A stretch of DNA of 64,000 bases from Alistipes sp. ZOR0009. GTDB lineage: Bacteria > Bacteroidota > Bacteroidia > Bacteroidales > ZOR0009. The translations under genes were made by a program, and so were the position numbers. Shown here piece by piece: positions 55,364 to 63,887 of this stretch. Within the stretch, counting starts at the first letter, position 1. Each line of letters opens with the position of its first letter. The DNA lies in assembly GCF_000798815.1 (NCBI RefSeq), contig NZ_JTLD01000042.1, positions 19,469-83,468 on the forward strand. The letters are read 5' to 3'. The notes under the pieces were generated by a model. That model was given only the letters and a program-made list of their open reading frames with translations. It was not told where the DNA came from and searched no databases.

Positions 55364-55870
55364 ATGTTCAGAATTGGGCTTGTGTCAGACACTCATGGGT
55401 ATTGGGACGAAAAGTTGGATGCTTTTTTTGATGGAGTAGATGAGCTTTGGCATGCTGGAGACATTGGAAACGTGGAGCTGCTCGACAATCTTTCTAAGCG
55501 ATGGACTTTGCGGGCTGTTTACGGAAACATAGATGGCGGGGCAACGCGTTTAGCTGCCAAACCGTACCTATTTTTTGAGGTGGATAAGGTTTCGGTGCTG
55601 ATGGCCCACATTGGCGGCTACCCGGGCAAGTACGATAAGCTATTCTTGTCGCAAATAGAGGAGCTGAGGCCAAAAATTGCCGTTGCAGGGCATTCCCACA
55701 TTCTGAAGGTGATATTCGATAAGAAGCACAACCTGCTTTTTATGAACCCCGGGGCTGCCGGCATATCGGGCTTTCATGTTGTTAGAACCGCGCTGAGGTT
55801 TGTGATTGATGGCGATAACATTACCGATGTGGAGGTGGCCGAATGGGAGCGAAAGGTAGGCGTTAAGTAG
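55364..55870 (+). CDS. YfcE/MJ0936-family metallophosphodiesterase
   Basis: 168 residues. Calcineurin-like fold with motifs L-V-S-D-T-H-G (D, H), W-H-A-G-D-I-G (GD), Y-G-N-I-D-G-G (GNxD variant of GNHD), M-A-H-I-G-G and G-H-S-H. Two metal ions are expected. Members hydrolyse model phosphodiesters; the cellular substrate is unknown. A terminator follows at once. Confidence 0.9.
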   Translation: MFRIGLVSDTHGYWDEKLDAFFDGVDELWHAGDIGNVELLDNLSKRWTLRAVYGNIDGGATRLAAKPYLFFEVDKVSVLMAHIGGYPGKYDKLFLSQIEELRPKIAVAGHSHILKVIFDKKHNLLFMNPGAAGISGFHVVRTALRFVIDGDNITDVEVAEWERKVGVK

Positions 55871-55874
55871 GTAC

Positions 55875-55900
55875 GGGGAGCAGGTTGCTCCTCTTTTTTT
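55875..55900 (+). terminator. Terminator after the phosphodiesterase gene
   Basis: GGGGAGCA / TGCTCCTC with a 3-nt loop (one G-U pair) and TTTTTTT. Confidence 0.83.
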
Positions 55901-56008
55901 TGCTTGCGCAGCAGCTGCTGGCCAACTTGCCAAACGAAATGGCCGCTAGTCGCTGTTGGTTCCATTATTTTTAGAGCAAATCGGCGTTGCCGAAGTGTAT
56001 GTGGTGCA

Positions 56009-56469
56009 CTTTTATTGCCAATATGTCAGAAAGTTGTAGCGCAAATGGATAAAGCTGAGCGAAAAGTGCCTTTTGTAAAAATACAAGCGGTACTAGCTGT
56101 TGCTAAAAGTCCTTTTGTAAATGTACAAAGGACGAATGGGGATGAAAAGGGCGTGATGTAAAAGTACAAGTTGAATAGCTTGCGACAGTATGTCATTTTG
56201 TAATTGTACAAAAGGTAAAATAGGTAGCAAAAGTATGCCTTGTTTTATGAGGTTAGGCAAGTTGGCTATGAAAAGTGCTTTTTGTAAAAGTATGCGAGGC
56301 GAAAATACCTGCAAAAGCTCCCTTTGTAATTGTATGGGCTGGTAGTTACGCATGGTAGGTGGCCTCTGCTTTTGGCAGTAGGGCAAAATTTATCGTCGAA
56401 GTAGCTTTTGTATTCGTATTGCTAGGCAAAATAGTAGTCAAGTAGCCTTTTGCCTGTAGCCCTAAAATG
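56009..56469. repeat. Degenerate 21-bp repeat array C (about 22 units, 42-bp dimers)
   Basis: About 22 units of 20-22 bp in which a TTTTGTAAAAGTACAAG-like half (with TTTTGTA recurring near 56071, 56113, 56197, 56281) alternates with a half containing GCAAAAGT or similar. The recurrence of TTTTGTA every 42-43 bp is the clearest sign. Length changes disrupt reading frames; a minus-strand frame at 56093-56386 is only the echo of the repeat. It lies between a terminator and the converging queF gene. Confidence 0.78.
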
Positions 56470-56779
56470 TATCGGTTGATTGGTGCGCGTGATGGCCAAT
56501 ATCGTTACGCGGTTTTTGCCGCAAAGTCCTTTGGTGTAGCAGTACGGATGGGAGTGGTGCTTAGCGAAGATGGAACTGCGTATTTCCTTTTTACTCTTTC
56601 GGCGAAGAATGGATTTTGCAGCGATTCCCGAAACGCTTATATGCTGCCGAAAGCTGGTTTTTGAGGGAGATGTGGTGCTGCTATGCGGAGATTGTAGCTT
56701 TACCGGCTGGACTGCCGCCACATTTTGGTCGAGCAAACGAGCTAGGGTGGGGGAATTTTCCCCCTTGCCAGCCCAACTG
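56470..56779. other. 310-bp gap between array C and queF
   Basis: More GC-rich than array C, with no recognised gene despite plus-strand open frames. It holds a 16-bp palindrome GGGGGAATTTTCCCCC (56749-56764) just beyond the queF stop, possibly the queF terminator, though without a T-run. Confidence 0.45.
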
Positions 56780-57265
56780 CTATCGGCTTCCTATTTTTTC
56801 GGGATACATGTCGTGAAAGATGAAGCGCTGCTCTGCCAGCTTTTCATATTTCGTGTTTGGCCTTCCATAGTTGCAGTAGGGGTCTATGCTTATGCCACCA
56901 CGAGGTGTAAACTTGCCCCAAACTTCAATATATCGTGGGTCCATAAGTTTTATAAGGTCCTTCATGATGATATTTACGCAATCCTCATGGTAGTCGCCGT
57001 GGTTGCGGAAGCTAAACATGTAAAGCTTAAGGCTCTTACTTTCAACCATGTTAATATCTGGAATGTAGCTAATATATATGGTTGCAAAGTCAGGCTGCCC
57101 GGTAATGGGGCAAAGGCTCGTAAATTCTGGTATGTTGAATTTTACCCAATAGTCATTCTCTGGATGCTTGTTGGTGAAGGTCTCTAGCACATCCGGACGG
57201 TAGTCGAAGTTGTATTGGGTTCCTTGGTTTCCTAAGGATTTTAGCCCCTCTTCCTCTCTTTTCAT
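56780..57265 (-). CDS. queF: NADPH-dependent 7-cyano-7-deazaguanine reductase
   Basis: Reduces the nitrile of preQ0 to the amine preQ1 in queuosine synthesis. 161 residues, the short (unimodular) class. Active-site Cys in [12 protein letters not shown], followed by the QueF motif E-S-K-S-L-K-L-Y and [10 protein letters not shown]. It follows the precursor-transporter gene after 27 bp on the same strand, so they form an operon. Confidence 0.96.
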   Translation of the reverse strand: MKREEEGLKSLGNQGTQYNFDYRPDVLETFTNKHPENDYWVKFNIPEFTSLCPITGQPDFATIYISYIPDINMVESKSLKLYMFSFRNHGDYHEDCVNIIMKDLIKLMDPRYIEVWGKFTPRGGISIDPYCNYGRPNTKYEKLAEQRFIFHDMYPEKIGSR

Positions 57266-57292
57266 GATTAAAGATTTGTAAGAATCAACGAA

Positions 57293-57973
57293 TTATACTT
57301 CGTTTAGTTTAAATGGGTTGTAAGAAATGTTGCTGTCGAAGGCGGTTTCGCTTTCCACCTTTTTTACCTTGTTTACAACAAGTATGGTAACCGGTAGCAC
57401 AACGATTTCGTAGGCGGTTTTGATAAAGGTTTGAGCCAGTACCATCATAAGCAGCTCTTTTGCGGGGATTATCCCAATAAAGGCAACCGAAATGAACACC
57501 ATGGAGTCTAGCCCTTCGCCTACTAGGGTAGATAGAATGGCGCGTAGCGAAAAGTTTTTCCCTTTGCTCATTACCTTCATTTTGCTCATAATAAAGGCGT
57601 TTGCAAACGAACCGCTAAGGTAGGCAAGTACGCTGGCAAGGCCAATTCGTGGCGAGTTTTGAAGGATGGTGGCAAAGGAGTCCTGGTTTGTCCAGAATGG
57701 AGCAGCCGGAATTTCGATTGCCAGCTGGTACATCACGTTCGAAAGAATCATCATGGCAAAGCCAATCCAAATAACGAATCGGGCTTTTTTGTAACCCCAA
57801 ATTTCGACGATTACGTCGTTAACAATGTACGAAATGGGGAAAATGATTACTCCCGCTGGCACTGCAAGAGAGCCAATGGTGATAATTTTAATCGCTAAAA
57901 TGTTGGAAATAAGTAGGCATGCCGTAAATAGGATGCCAAAAAGCATAAAGACAGGTGATATACTGTTTTTCAT
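57293..57973 (-). CDS. Queuosine precursor transporter (YhhQ/VUT, DUF165)
   Basis: 226 residues with about six hydrophobic helices, matching the YhhQ family (F-P-I-S-Y-I-V-N-D-V-I-V-E-I-W-G-Y near the N-terminus, and D-S-M-V-F-I later). These permeases take up preQ0/preQ1 or queuine. Its position directly upstream of queF supports preQ0 uptake in this cell. ATG 57973 is chosen; a TTG 27 bp upstream is less likely. It has its own promoter. Confidence 0.9.
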   Translation of the reverse strand: MKNSISPVFMLFGILFTACLLISNILAIKIITIGSLAVPAGVIIFPISYIVNDVIVEIWGYKKARFVIWIGFAMMILSNVMYQLAIEIPAAPFWTNQDSFATILQNSPRIGLASVLAYLSGSFANAFIMSKMKVMSKGKNFSLRAILSTLVGEGLDSMVFISVAFIGIIPAKELLMMVLAQTFIKTAYEIVVLPVTILVVNKVKKVESETAFDSNISYNPFKLNEV

Positions 57974-58033
57974 TTGATTGATTTTTAACGTGGGTGCCAA
58001 TAAACACGGTTTGTAAATAAAAGAATTGGGCGC

Positions 58034-58063
58034 AAAGGTAGCTATTCCGACACAATTGTCAAG
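58034..58063 (-). promoter_or_regulatory. Promoter of the transporter-queF operon, TTG-N19-TACCTTTG
   Basis: On the minus strand TTGACA begins at 58063 and TACCTTTG occupies 58041-58034, both consensus with 19-bp spacing. The leader to ATG 57973 is about 55 nt. Confidence 0.75.
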
Positions 58064-58076
58064 CCCCTAGGGGCTA
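58063..58076. promoter_or_regulatory. 14-bp palindrome AGCCCCTAGGGGCT at the -33 box
   Basis: Perfect palindrome overlapping the -33 element of the queuosine operon by one base. It has no loop or T-run, so an operator is likelier than a terminator. Confidence 0.5.
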
Positions 58077-58099
58077 TTTTCGTGCTTTTTACGGTTGCG

Positions 58100-59149
58100 C
58101 TACAGGGATATGCCCCCGCCAACCAGCCTATTATCAATGTAAAATACAACGGGTTGTCCCGGCGACATGGCCCATGCCGGTTGCTCTAAGGTTACTTTAG
58201 CCATATCGCCCATAAAGTGGAGGCTACCAGCTCCTTCGGGGTTTAATCCGAGGCCGCGCACCTTAACTTCGAGGCGGGTAGATGGGGTTATTTCGTTTTG
58301 GTTAATAAAGTGCAGGTCTTTTACTAAAAATTCGTGGGTTAGTAAATCTTTTTTCCGTGCTACGGTTATGGAGTTGGTGGCACGGTCCATTTTGCTTACG
58401 TACGCTTCGCGCTCAACGTCGAGTGTTAGCCCTCGCTTTTGCCCAATGGTGTAAAAAGGGAAGCCCTGGTGCGTTCCAATCTTTACTCCCTGCTCGTCGA
58501 GTACGTCGCCGCCAGCTACTTGGCTCATTTTATCGGGCGCATGCTCAAAAAGGAACTGGCGGTAGTCGGTTCCGGAGAGGAAGCATACGCTCATGCTCTC
58601 GCGGTTGGGTATTAGCTCCTCAAAATTGCGCTCCACCATTTCGGTCTTGTTCTGTATTTTGGTGGTATTGCCCAGGGGCTGTATCATGCGCCTAACTATC
58701 GATTCTGGAAGCATCCACAGGTAGTAGGACTGATCCTTTTGCGGGTCGATTCCTTTGCAAACGTAGTGGTGCCCGTCGTGTTGGGCCACCTCGATGTAGT
58801 GACCGCTCGATATGTGGTGTACTCCTATGCTATCGGCAAAGTCGGCAATATACTTCCATTTAATTTGGGGGTTGCACCAGGCGCACGGACTTGGCGTTTC
58901 GCCATTTAGGTACGACGAGATAAAGTGGTTAACCACCTTGCTCTTAAAATCGGCCTGGCAGCATACCACATGGTGCTCCACTCCAATGGTTTTGGCCTGT
59001 AGCTGGGCATCTTCGATGGCCTTTTGGGAGGCGGGGGAGTCCCACATCAGCAGGGTTACGCCAATCACCTCAAATCCTCTATCTTTCAGCTTAAGAACTG
59101 TTAAGGTGCTGTCTATTCCGCCGCTCATGCCTACTACAACTTTTTCCAT
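58100..59149 (-). CDS. mnmA: tRNA-uridine 2-sulfurtransferase
   Basis: Adds the 2-thio group to U34 of tRNAs for Lys, Glu and Gln. 349 residues. PP-loop G-M-S-G-G-I-D-S-T at the N-terminus, catalytic cysteines in S-P-C-A-W-C-N (about residue 94) and S-V-C-F-L-S-G. Central F-Y-T-I-G-Q-K-R-G-L is the family signature. It is followed on the same strand by the queuosine genes, which also modify position 34. Confidence 0.95.
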   Translation of the reverse strand: MEKVVVGMSGGIDSTLTVLKLKDRGFEVIGVTLLMWDSPASQKAIEDAQLQAKTIGVEHHVVCCQADFKSKVVNHFISSYLNGETPSPCAWCNPQIKWKYIADFADSIGVHHISSGHYIEVAQHDGHHYVCKGIDPQKDQSYYLWMLPESIVRRMIQPLGNTTKIQNKTEMVERNFEELIPNRESMSVCFLSGTDYRQFLFEHAPDKMSQVAGGDVLDEQGVKIGTHQGFPFYTIGQKRGLTLDVEREAYVSKMDRATNSITVARKKDLLTHEFLVKDLHFINQNEITPSTRLEVKVRGLGLNPEGAGSLHFMGDMAKVTLEQPAWAMSPGQPVVFYIDNRLVGGGISL

Positions 59150-59167
59150 GTGGTACTATTTTAGCTG

Positions 59168-59198
59168 CAAATTAAGGGCTTTCGGGGCTATGATTCAA
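59168..59198 (-). promoter_or_regulatory. Possible mnmA promoter
   Basis: Minus-strand TTG (59198-59196), 20 bp, then TTAATTTG (59175-59168), one mismatch to TAnnTTTG; 18 bp from the ATG. Confidence 0.42.
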
Positions 59199-59268
59199 TA
59201 GTGTAAAGAATAAATCTTGTTGGGATATTCTTGTAAGCTTAAAATCTATGAAATGACAAACAAAAAAC

Positions 59269-59276
59269 TAATTTTG
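59269..59276 (+). promoter_or_regulatory. -7 element TAATTTTG before the ABC transporter gene
   Basis: Exact TAnnTTTG, 24 bp before ATG 59301; -33 box not clear. Confidence 0.42.
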
Positions 59277-59300
59277 TAGCTTCAATGGGTTTTGGCATAA

Positions 59301-62300
59301 ATGAACGATTCCATATTTAGGGCTTTAATGCAGTTCTTTGCCACTATTATTTATTACGATAATCGTGGGGATAAGGAGATTGCAAAAAGTGTAGTACATA
59401 GATTTCTGGAGGAAAAGGAGTTCTCAGAGGAGCATTCCGACTACTACGTCGCCCTATTCGAAGAGTTCTTGGAGGATCAATCTCGGATAAATAATACGCC
59501 GATTTCCGAGAATCCGCTCTTTACCGACTACACGCACCATCTTTGTAAGCTTATCAACTTAGAGTTCGAGCAAAACCAAAAGGTTTGGTTGTTGCTGCAG
59601 CTTACGGAGTTTATTGGCGATGCCAACTTCAAGTGCGAGGTGTACCATCAGTTTGTAAGCATTTTAGCGTACCACTTCAATGTGGATCAGGTAGAGTTTG
59701 ACTATGCCCAGCAGTTTGTGCTGGCAACCGAAGAGTCGCAAATCCCGTTGGTTGATAAGGTCTTGGTTGTTGATTCGGATACCAACTTTATCCATCCCTA
59801 CTTTAAGCATCATATTAACAGCAAGCTTAAGGGGCGCGTTTACTTTATCCATTTAGCAAGCGTTAATACGTTTCTGATCAAAAACTTCGGGGATACCAAC
59901 CTATTCCTGAATGGGCACAGCATGAGAACCGGCAGGGCCTATGTTTTTGGATACGGTTCGGTTGTGCGCAACCCCAAAGTTGATCCTATTTACTATAGCC
60001 GGATTGCCGGGAAGTTTATTCAAGCCGAAGTGCTTCGTAAGATCCACTTTGTGGCAACAAACGTAACGTACCGTTTTAAAGGAAGCAACGACGGGGTTCA
60101 TCCCTTCAGCTTTAAGGCCGAATCCGGTCAGCTGGTAGGTATCGTTGGTGGAAGCGGTGTTGGAAAATCGACCCTGCTAAATGTACTTAACGGCACCTTG
60201 CCTCTAGATGACGGAAAGATATCTATAAACGGATTTGACATTCACGAGGATAAGGAGGTTATACGAGGGGTTATCGGCTACGTTCCTCAGGATGACTTGC
60301 TGATAGAGGAGCTGACCGTATACCAAAACCTATACTACAACGCCAAGCTGTGCTTCCGCAACTACACCGAGGAGGAGCTGAACGACGTAGTAGACCAAAC
60401 AATTGTTGACTTTGATTTAGACGAGGCGCGAAACTTTAAGGTTGGTAGCCCTTTAAATAAGTATATCAGCGGAGGGCAGCGCAAGCGCCTTAATATTGCC
60501 CTTGAGCTTATGCGACAGCCTTCCGTACTTTTTGTTGATGAACCTACATCCGGACTATCATCCATAGATTCCGAGAAGGTGATGCTTCTGCTGAAGCGAC
60601 AGATACTAAAAGGTAAGGTTGTTATTGTAAATATTCACCAACCGTCGTCCGATTTATTTAAGCTGCTGGATAAGATGCTGGTGATGGATCAGGGCGGAAG
60701 AATTATCTTCCAAGGCAATCCGATGGATGGGATTGTATATTTTAGGAAGGCTGCCCACTACTTTAATGCCGACGAGAGCGAGTGCATGACCTGCGGAAAC
60801 GTGAATACGGAGGTTATACTTCGTATCGTAGAGGCACGTGTGGTAAATGAATCGGGAAAGCTAACGCGCAACCGTAAGCGTTCGGCTAACGAATGGTATC
60901 AGCTATACCTAAAAAACATTCAGCCAACCTTGCGATCTATTGTCCATGCCGAAAAGGCTAACCTCCCAATTAATAATTTTCACATTCCAAATAGAATAAA
61001 GCAGTTTCGGATCTTCTTTTCGCGCAGCATCCTATCTAAGCTAGGCGATCATCAGTACTTGCTAATGATTGCGCTCGAAGCTCCGCTACTTGCCATCATA
61101 ATAGGCTTCTTTACCAAGTACACGGCCGAAGAAACCTATGTTTTTAGCGCCAATGACAACATCCCCGCCTACCTTTTTATGTGCGTGGTTGCGTCCCTAT
61201 TTTTGGGAATGATAGTCTCGGCCGAGGAAATTATAAAGGACAAGAAAATTCTTCAGCGCGAAAAGTTTCTAGATTTAAGCTGGGGAAGCTACATCTCATC
61301 TAAGGTAACGGTTGTATTCTTGATATCAGCCATTCAGATGCTTGTTTTTGTGCTGCTGGGAAACTACATCTTAGAGATTAAAGGAATGAGCTTCATATAC
61401 TGGCTGATACTATTCTCTGCGGCAGCTTGCGCCAATATGATTGGGCTTAACTTGTCTGCGAGCTTAAAGTCTACCGTAGCCATATATGTTAGCGTGCCGC
61501 TGCTTCTGGTTCCGCAGCTGCTTTTCAGCGGCGTTATTGTCGACTTTAAGAAGCTGCACTACTCGATAGCTTCGGAAAAGTATGTGCCCCTAATTGGCGA
61601 CACGATGATCTCCAGATGGGCCTACGAGGCGCTCGCAGTAAGCCAATTTAAGGATAACGCGTTTACCAAGCACTTTTATGAGGTTGATAAGGAGAGGAGT
61701 GAAAACAGCTACTATGCTAGCATTCATATTCCTAACTTAATTTCTCAAATAAACGAGCTGCAGCACGATATTGCCATTAATGCCATTTCGGAGGAAACGG
61801 AATCGCATCTGGAATTGGCAAAAACGGAGTATGCAAAGGTGCAAGCGAAGTACGAAGGGCATCTAAAGCCGGTTGATTTTAGCAACGTGGCGCTGCGCGA
61901 AGTTAATCGTAGGGTTACGCGCTCATGGATTGCCAACTTAACCGACCTACAGCATTATCTCTGGGGCTACTACGATGTGATAAGCGCTAAGAAAGATTCC
62001 ATTTATAAGGATTTGCTGTATAAGTATGGCTCTGCACAGCACATTGTCGACCTTCGTAGCGAATACGAGAATAAGGCATTGTCCGATTTGGTTTTGAATA
62101 CAAGCTCTGTTCAACAGTCAAAAATTGTGGAGAACGAAATCGTTCAATTAAAGGATCCGGGTTATATGGATCCTCTAAGTAATTGCGGACGAGCCCATTT
62201 TTATGCTCCACTAAAGAAGTTGGGCCTATTTAAGATCGATACTTTATGGTATAACGTATCAATTATCTGGATTATGATCATTCTTGGTTTTGTTGCATTA

Positions 62301-62393
62301 TACAATAAGTGGCTGCTGCAGATTATTAATTATGTAGATAGCATTAAGTCGCGCAAAAGGGCCAAACGTATCTCTAAGTATCATACAAGTTAG
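59301..62393 (+). CDS. ABCG-like ABC transporter fused to an N-terminal TerB-like/FHA-like region
   Basis: 1030 residues. Residues 1-135 are helical and acidic, resembling TerB. Residues 150-240 are beta-rich, with a regulatory (FHA-like) look. The ATPase has Walker A G-G-S-G-V-G-K-S-T (283-291), signature S-G-G-Q-R-K-R (390-396) and Walker B V-L-F-V-D-E-P-T-S-G-L-S. Five hydrophobic segments (about 580-770) follow, with a final one near 985-1010. A soluble loop of about 200 residues before the last helix contains coiled-coil-like sequence. NBD-before-TM order and S-G-L-S match ABCG (White) half-transporters, which dimerise. The substrate is unknown. Confidence 0.87.
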   Translation: MNDSIFRALMQFFATIIYYDNRGDKEIAKSVVHRFLEEKEFSEEHSDYYVALFEEFLEDQSRINNTPISENPLFTDYTHHLCKLINLEFEQNQKVWLLLQLTEFIGDANFKCEVYHQFVSILAYHFNVDQVEFDYAQQFVLATEESQIPLVDKVLVVDSDTNFIHPYFKHHINSKLKGRVYFIHLASVNTFLIKNFGDTNLFLNGHSMRTGRAYVFGYGSVVRNPKVDPIYYSRIAGKFIQAEVLRKIHFVATNVTYRFKGSNDGVHPFSFKAESGQLVGIVGGSGVGKSTLLNVLNGTLPLDDGKISINGFDIHEDKEVIRGVIGYVPQDDLLIEELTVYQNLYYNAKLCFRNYTEEELNDVVDQTIVDFDLDEARNFKVGSPLNKYISGGQRKRLNIALELMRQPSVLFVDEPTSGLSSIDSEKVMLLLKRQILKGKVVIVNIHQPSSDLFKLLDKMLVMDQGGRIIFQGNPMDGIVYFRKAAHYFNADESECMTCGNVNTEVILRIVEARVVNESGKLTRNRKRSANEWYQLYLKNIQPTLRSIVHAEKANLPINNFHIPNRIKQFRIFFSRSILSKLGDHQYLLMIALEAPLLAIIIGFFTKYTAEETYVFSANDNIPAYLFMCVVASLFLGMIVSAEEIIKDKKILQREKFLDLSWGSYISSKVTVVFLISAIQMLVFVLLGNYILEIKGMSFIYWLILFSAAACANMIGLNLSASLKSTVAIYVSVPLLLVPQLLFSGVIVDFKKLHYSIASEKYVPLIGDTMISRWAYEALAVSQFKDNAFTKHFYEVDKERSENSYYASIHIPNLISQINELQHDIAINAISEETESHLELAKTEYAKVQAKYEGHLKPVDFSNVALREVNRRVTRSWIANLTDLQHYLWGYYDVISAKKDSIYKDLLYKYGSAQHIVDLRSEYENKALSDLVLNTSSVQQSKIVENEIVQLKDPGYMDPLSNCGRAHFYAPLKKLGLFKIDTLWYNVSIIWIMIILGFVALYNKWLLQIINYVDSIKSRKRAKRISKYHTS

Positions 62394-62410
62394 ATTGGAA
62401 TCCTGTTTTA

Positions 62411-63511
62411 ATGAAAGGTAAAATTGAAATTGTGCAGTTTCTCAGAGGAGTTGCTGCGTTGCTGGTATGCTTTTTCCACATGAAAGGGATTCTTGTATTT
62501 GACGGTGTTCCTGTTGGCAAGTATCTTTTTGGATCTGGATCTATAGGTGTTCCTATTTTTTTTATGATTAGTGGTTTTATAATGGTTATTACCACCAAAA
62601 ATAGCACTCCAAGTATCGGCTTTGTTGGTAATTTCTACCTTAAAAGGGCCATTCGAATAATCCCCATATACTTTTTGCTAACTTTCTTCTTGATTATAGC
62701 GCAGGGCGATTTGCTTGTATACCTTACGAAGTTCTCCGATCGTTTACTATCAGGACTTCTTTTTATTCCGACTTACGATAACCATATTGGTCCATCCTAT
62801 GGTATGCCGCCACTTAAGGTAGGATGGTCGTTAAACTACGAGATATTCTTTTACCTGCTGCTCGGTGTAAGCATATTAGCCGGTAAGCATAGATGGAAGG
62901 TTTTATCTGCTGCTATCCTGTTGTTGGTTGTAGCTGTTCCCATTTTTACAAACGGATACGTGATGACTTCCTTATCTGAGTGGTATGGATATCCCGTTGC
63001 ATATTTAAGTCTGATAACAAACCCAATAATTATTTACTTCTTAGTAGGCATTGGGGTTGGATTACTATATCAATCGAAGTATTTGTTTGCTGATGTTAAA
63101 GTTTGGAATGTAGTTATACTGGTTCTATTGGGCTTTTTTATGGCCATTTACTTCGGGATGTTACTATTTTTTAGAGGATATATATGTGATTTAGGAATTG
63201 TTGGTGGCTTATTTTTTGCAATAATGATGCGAAACAAGCAAAGGCCTTTTAACTTGAGTAGACCTTTTGTCTTTATTGGAGATATTTCCTACTCGCTTTA
63301 TTTGGTGCATCCAATAGTCCTAATCCTTTTACCTCAGCTGCTAAAAGCATTTAATCTTGGAATGTTGATGGTTAATCCTTGGTACTTTTTTTGGCTCACG
63401 CCCCTGATTTTGCTGTTTTCTTGGTTTAGCTACTATTTTTTAGAGCAAAAGATGTGCTCATTTTTATTGAAAGGTATTGTTCTACATAAATCAAAGAAGA
63501 AAGGGGAGTAA
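62411..63511 (+). CDS. Acyltransferase-3 family membrane protein
   Basis: 366 residues with about ten membrane helices. The first helix has the family motif Q-F-L-R-G-V-A-A-L-L-V-C-F-F-H-M, whose His is thought to act in acyl transfer. R-A-I-R-I-I-P-I-Y-F (the R-R-x-x-R-I-x-P motif variant) follows. Such enzymes O-acetylate sugars in surface polysaccharides or lipids. It begins 17 bp after the ABC gene, so both may be cotranscribed. Confidence 0.9.
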   Translation: MKGKIEIVQFLRGVAALLVCFFHMKGILVFDGVPVGKYLFGSGSIGVPIFFMISGFIMVITTKNSTPSIGFVGNFYLKRAIRIIPIYFLLTFFLIIAQGDLLVYLTKFSDRLLSGLLFIPTYDNHIGPSYGMPPLKVGWSLNYEIFFYLLLGVSILAGKHRWKVLSAAILLLVVAVPIFTNGYVMTSLSEWYGYPVAYLSLITNPIIIYFLVGIGVGLLYQSKYLFADVKVWNVVILVLLGFFMAIYFGMLLFFRGYICDLGIVGGLFFAIMMRNKQRPFNLSRPFVFIGDISYSLYLVHPIVLILLPQLLKAFNLGMLMVNPWYFFWLTPLILLFSWFSYYFLEQKMCSFLLKGIVLHKSKKKGE

Positions 63512-63524
63512 TTCCCTTTTTTTT
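63500..63524 (+). terminator. Terminator after the acyltransferase gene
   Basis: AAAGGGGA / TTCCCTTT with the stop codon in the loop and a long T-run. Confidence 0.8.
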
Positions 63525-63705
63525 GTATGCCAAAGTTATGGTTCTGTAAATTAGCTATTTGTTAATAAGACGACTTTTAATTTATTGTAGATGCAATCTG
63601 TTGTTAACATATTTTTTTTGCTGAGGCAAACAGGTGAGGGATAGGTTTCTAGTTTAAGAATTTTCTAGATTCATCTTTGGAGAGGAAAGAAACCTGTGTT
63701 TTATA
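63525..63705. other. Region upstream of the rRNA promoters
   Basis: 181 bp, AT-rich, no gene. It includes AGGTTTCT and AGAAACCT about 43 bp apart as an inverted pair, role unknown; A/T tracts could act as UP-element-like sequence. Confidence 0.4.
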
Positions 63706-63738
63706 TTTGGAATATCGAATAAAAAGGGCTTATCTTTG
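63706..63738 (+). promoter_or_regulatory. Upstream rRNA promoter P1, TTTG-N21-TATCTTTG
   Basis: TTTG 63706-63709 and TATCTTTG 63731-63738. A boxA-like GGTTCTTTAAAC follows near 63763. Confidence 0.62.
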
Positions 63739-63856
63739 CATCGCAAATGGGAAATGTCCCGAGGTTCTTTAAACGTCGAACGCAAAGTAAATCAGTTTGT
63801 TCTAATAGAAAAGATTTGATTTCGCATCATAAAAAGTTTAAAACTTTAAGATAGTG

Positions 63857-63887
63857 TTTGCAATGTTCGAAAAATAACTTACCTTTG
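63857..63887 (+). promoter_or_regulatory. Downstream rRNA promoter P2, TTTG-N19-TACCTTTG
   Basis: TTTG 63857-63860 and TACCTTTG 63880-63887 with 19-bp spacing, followed by GCAGCCCGCAAC, typical of Bacteroidota rRNA leaders. Confidence 0.75.

Noticed and set aside
56093..56386. Minus-strand 97-codon frame in array C
   Set aside because: Same reason: a periodic hydrophobic pattern caused by the repeat, with no independent sign of coding.
56470..57187. Plus-strand frames over the queF region
   Set aside because: They run antisense to queF, whose family motifs are unambiguous on the other strand.
57974..58033. preQ1 riboswitch before the queuosine transporter
   Set aside because: The leader is about 55 nt and I could not find the C-rich pseudoknot pattern of preQ1 aptamers.
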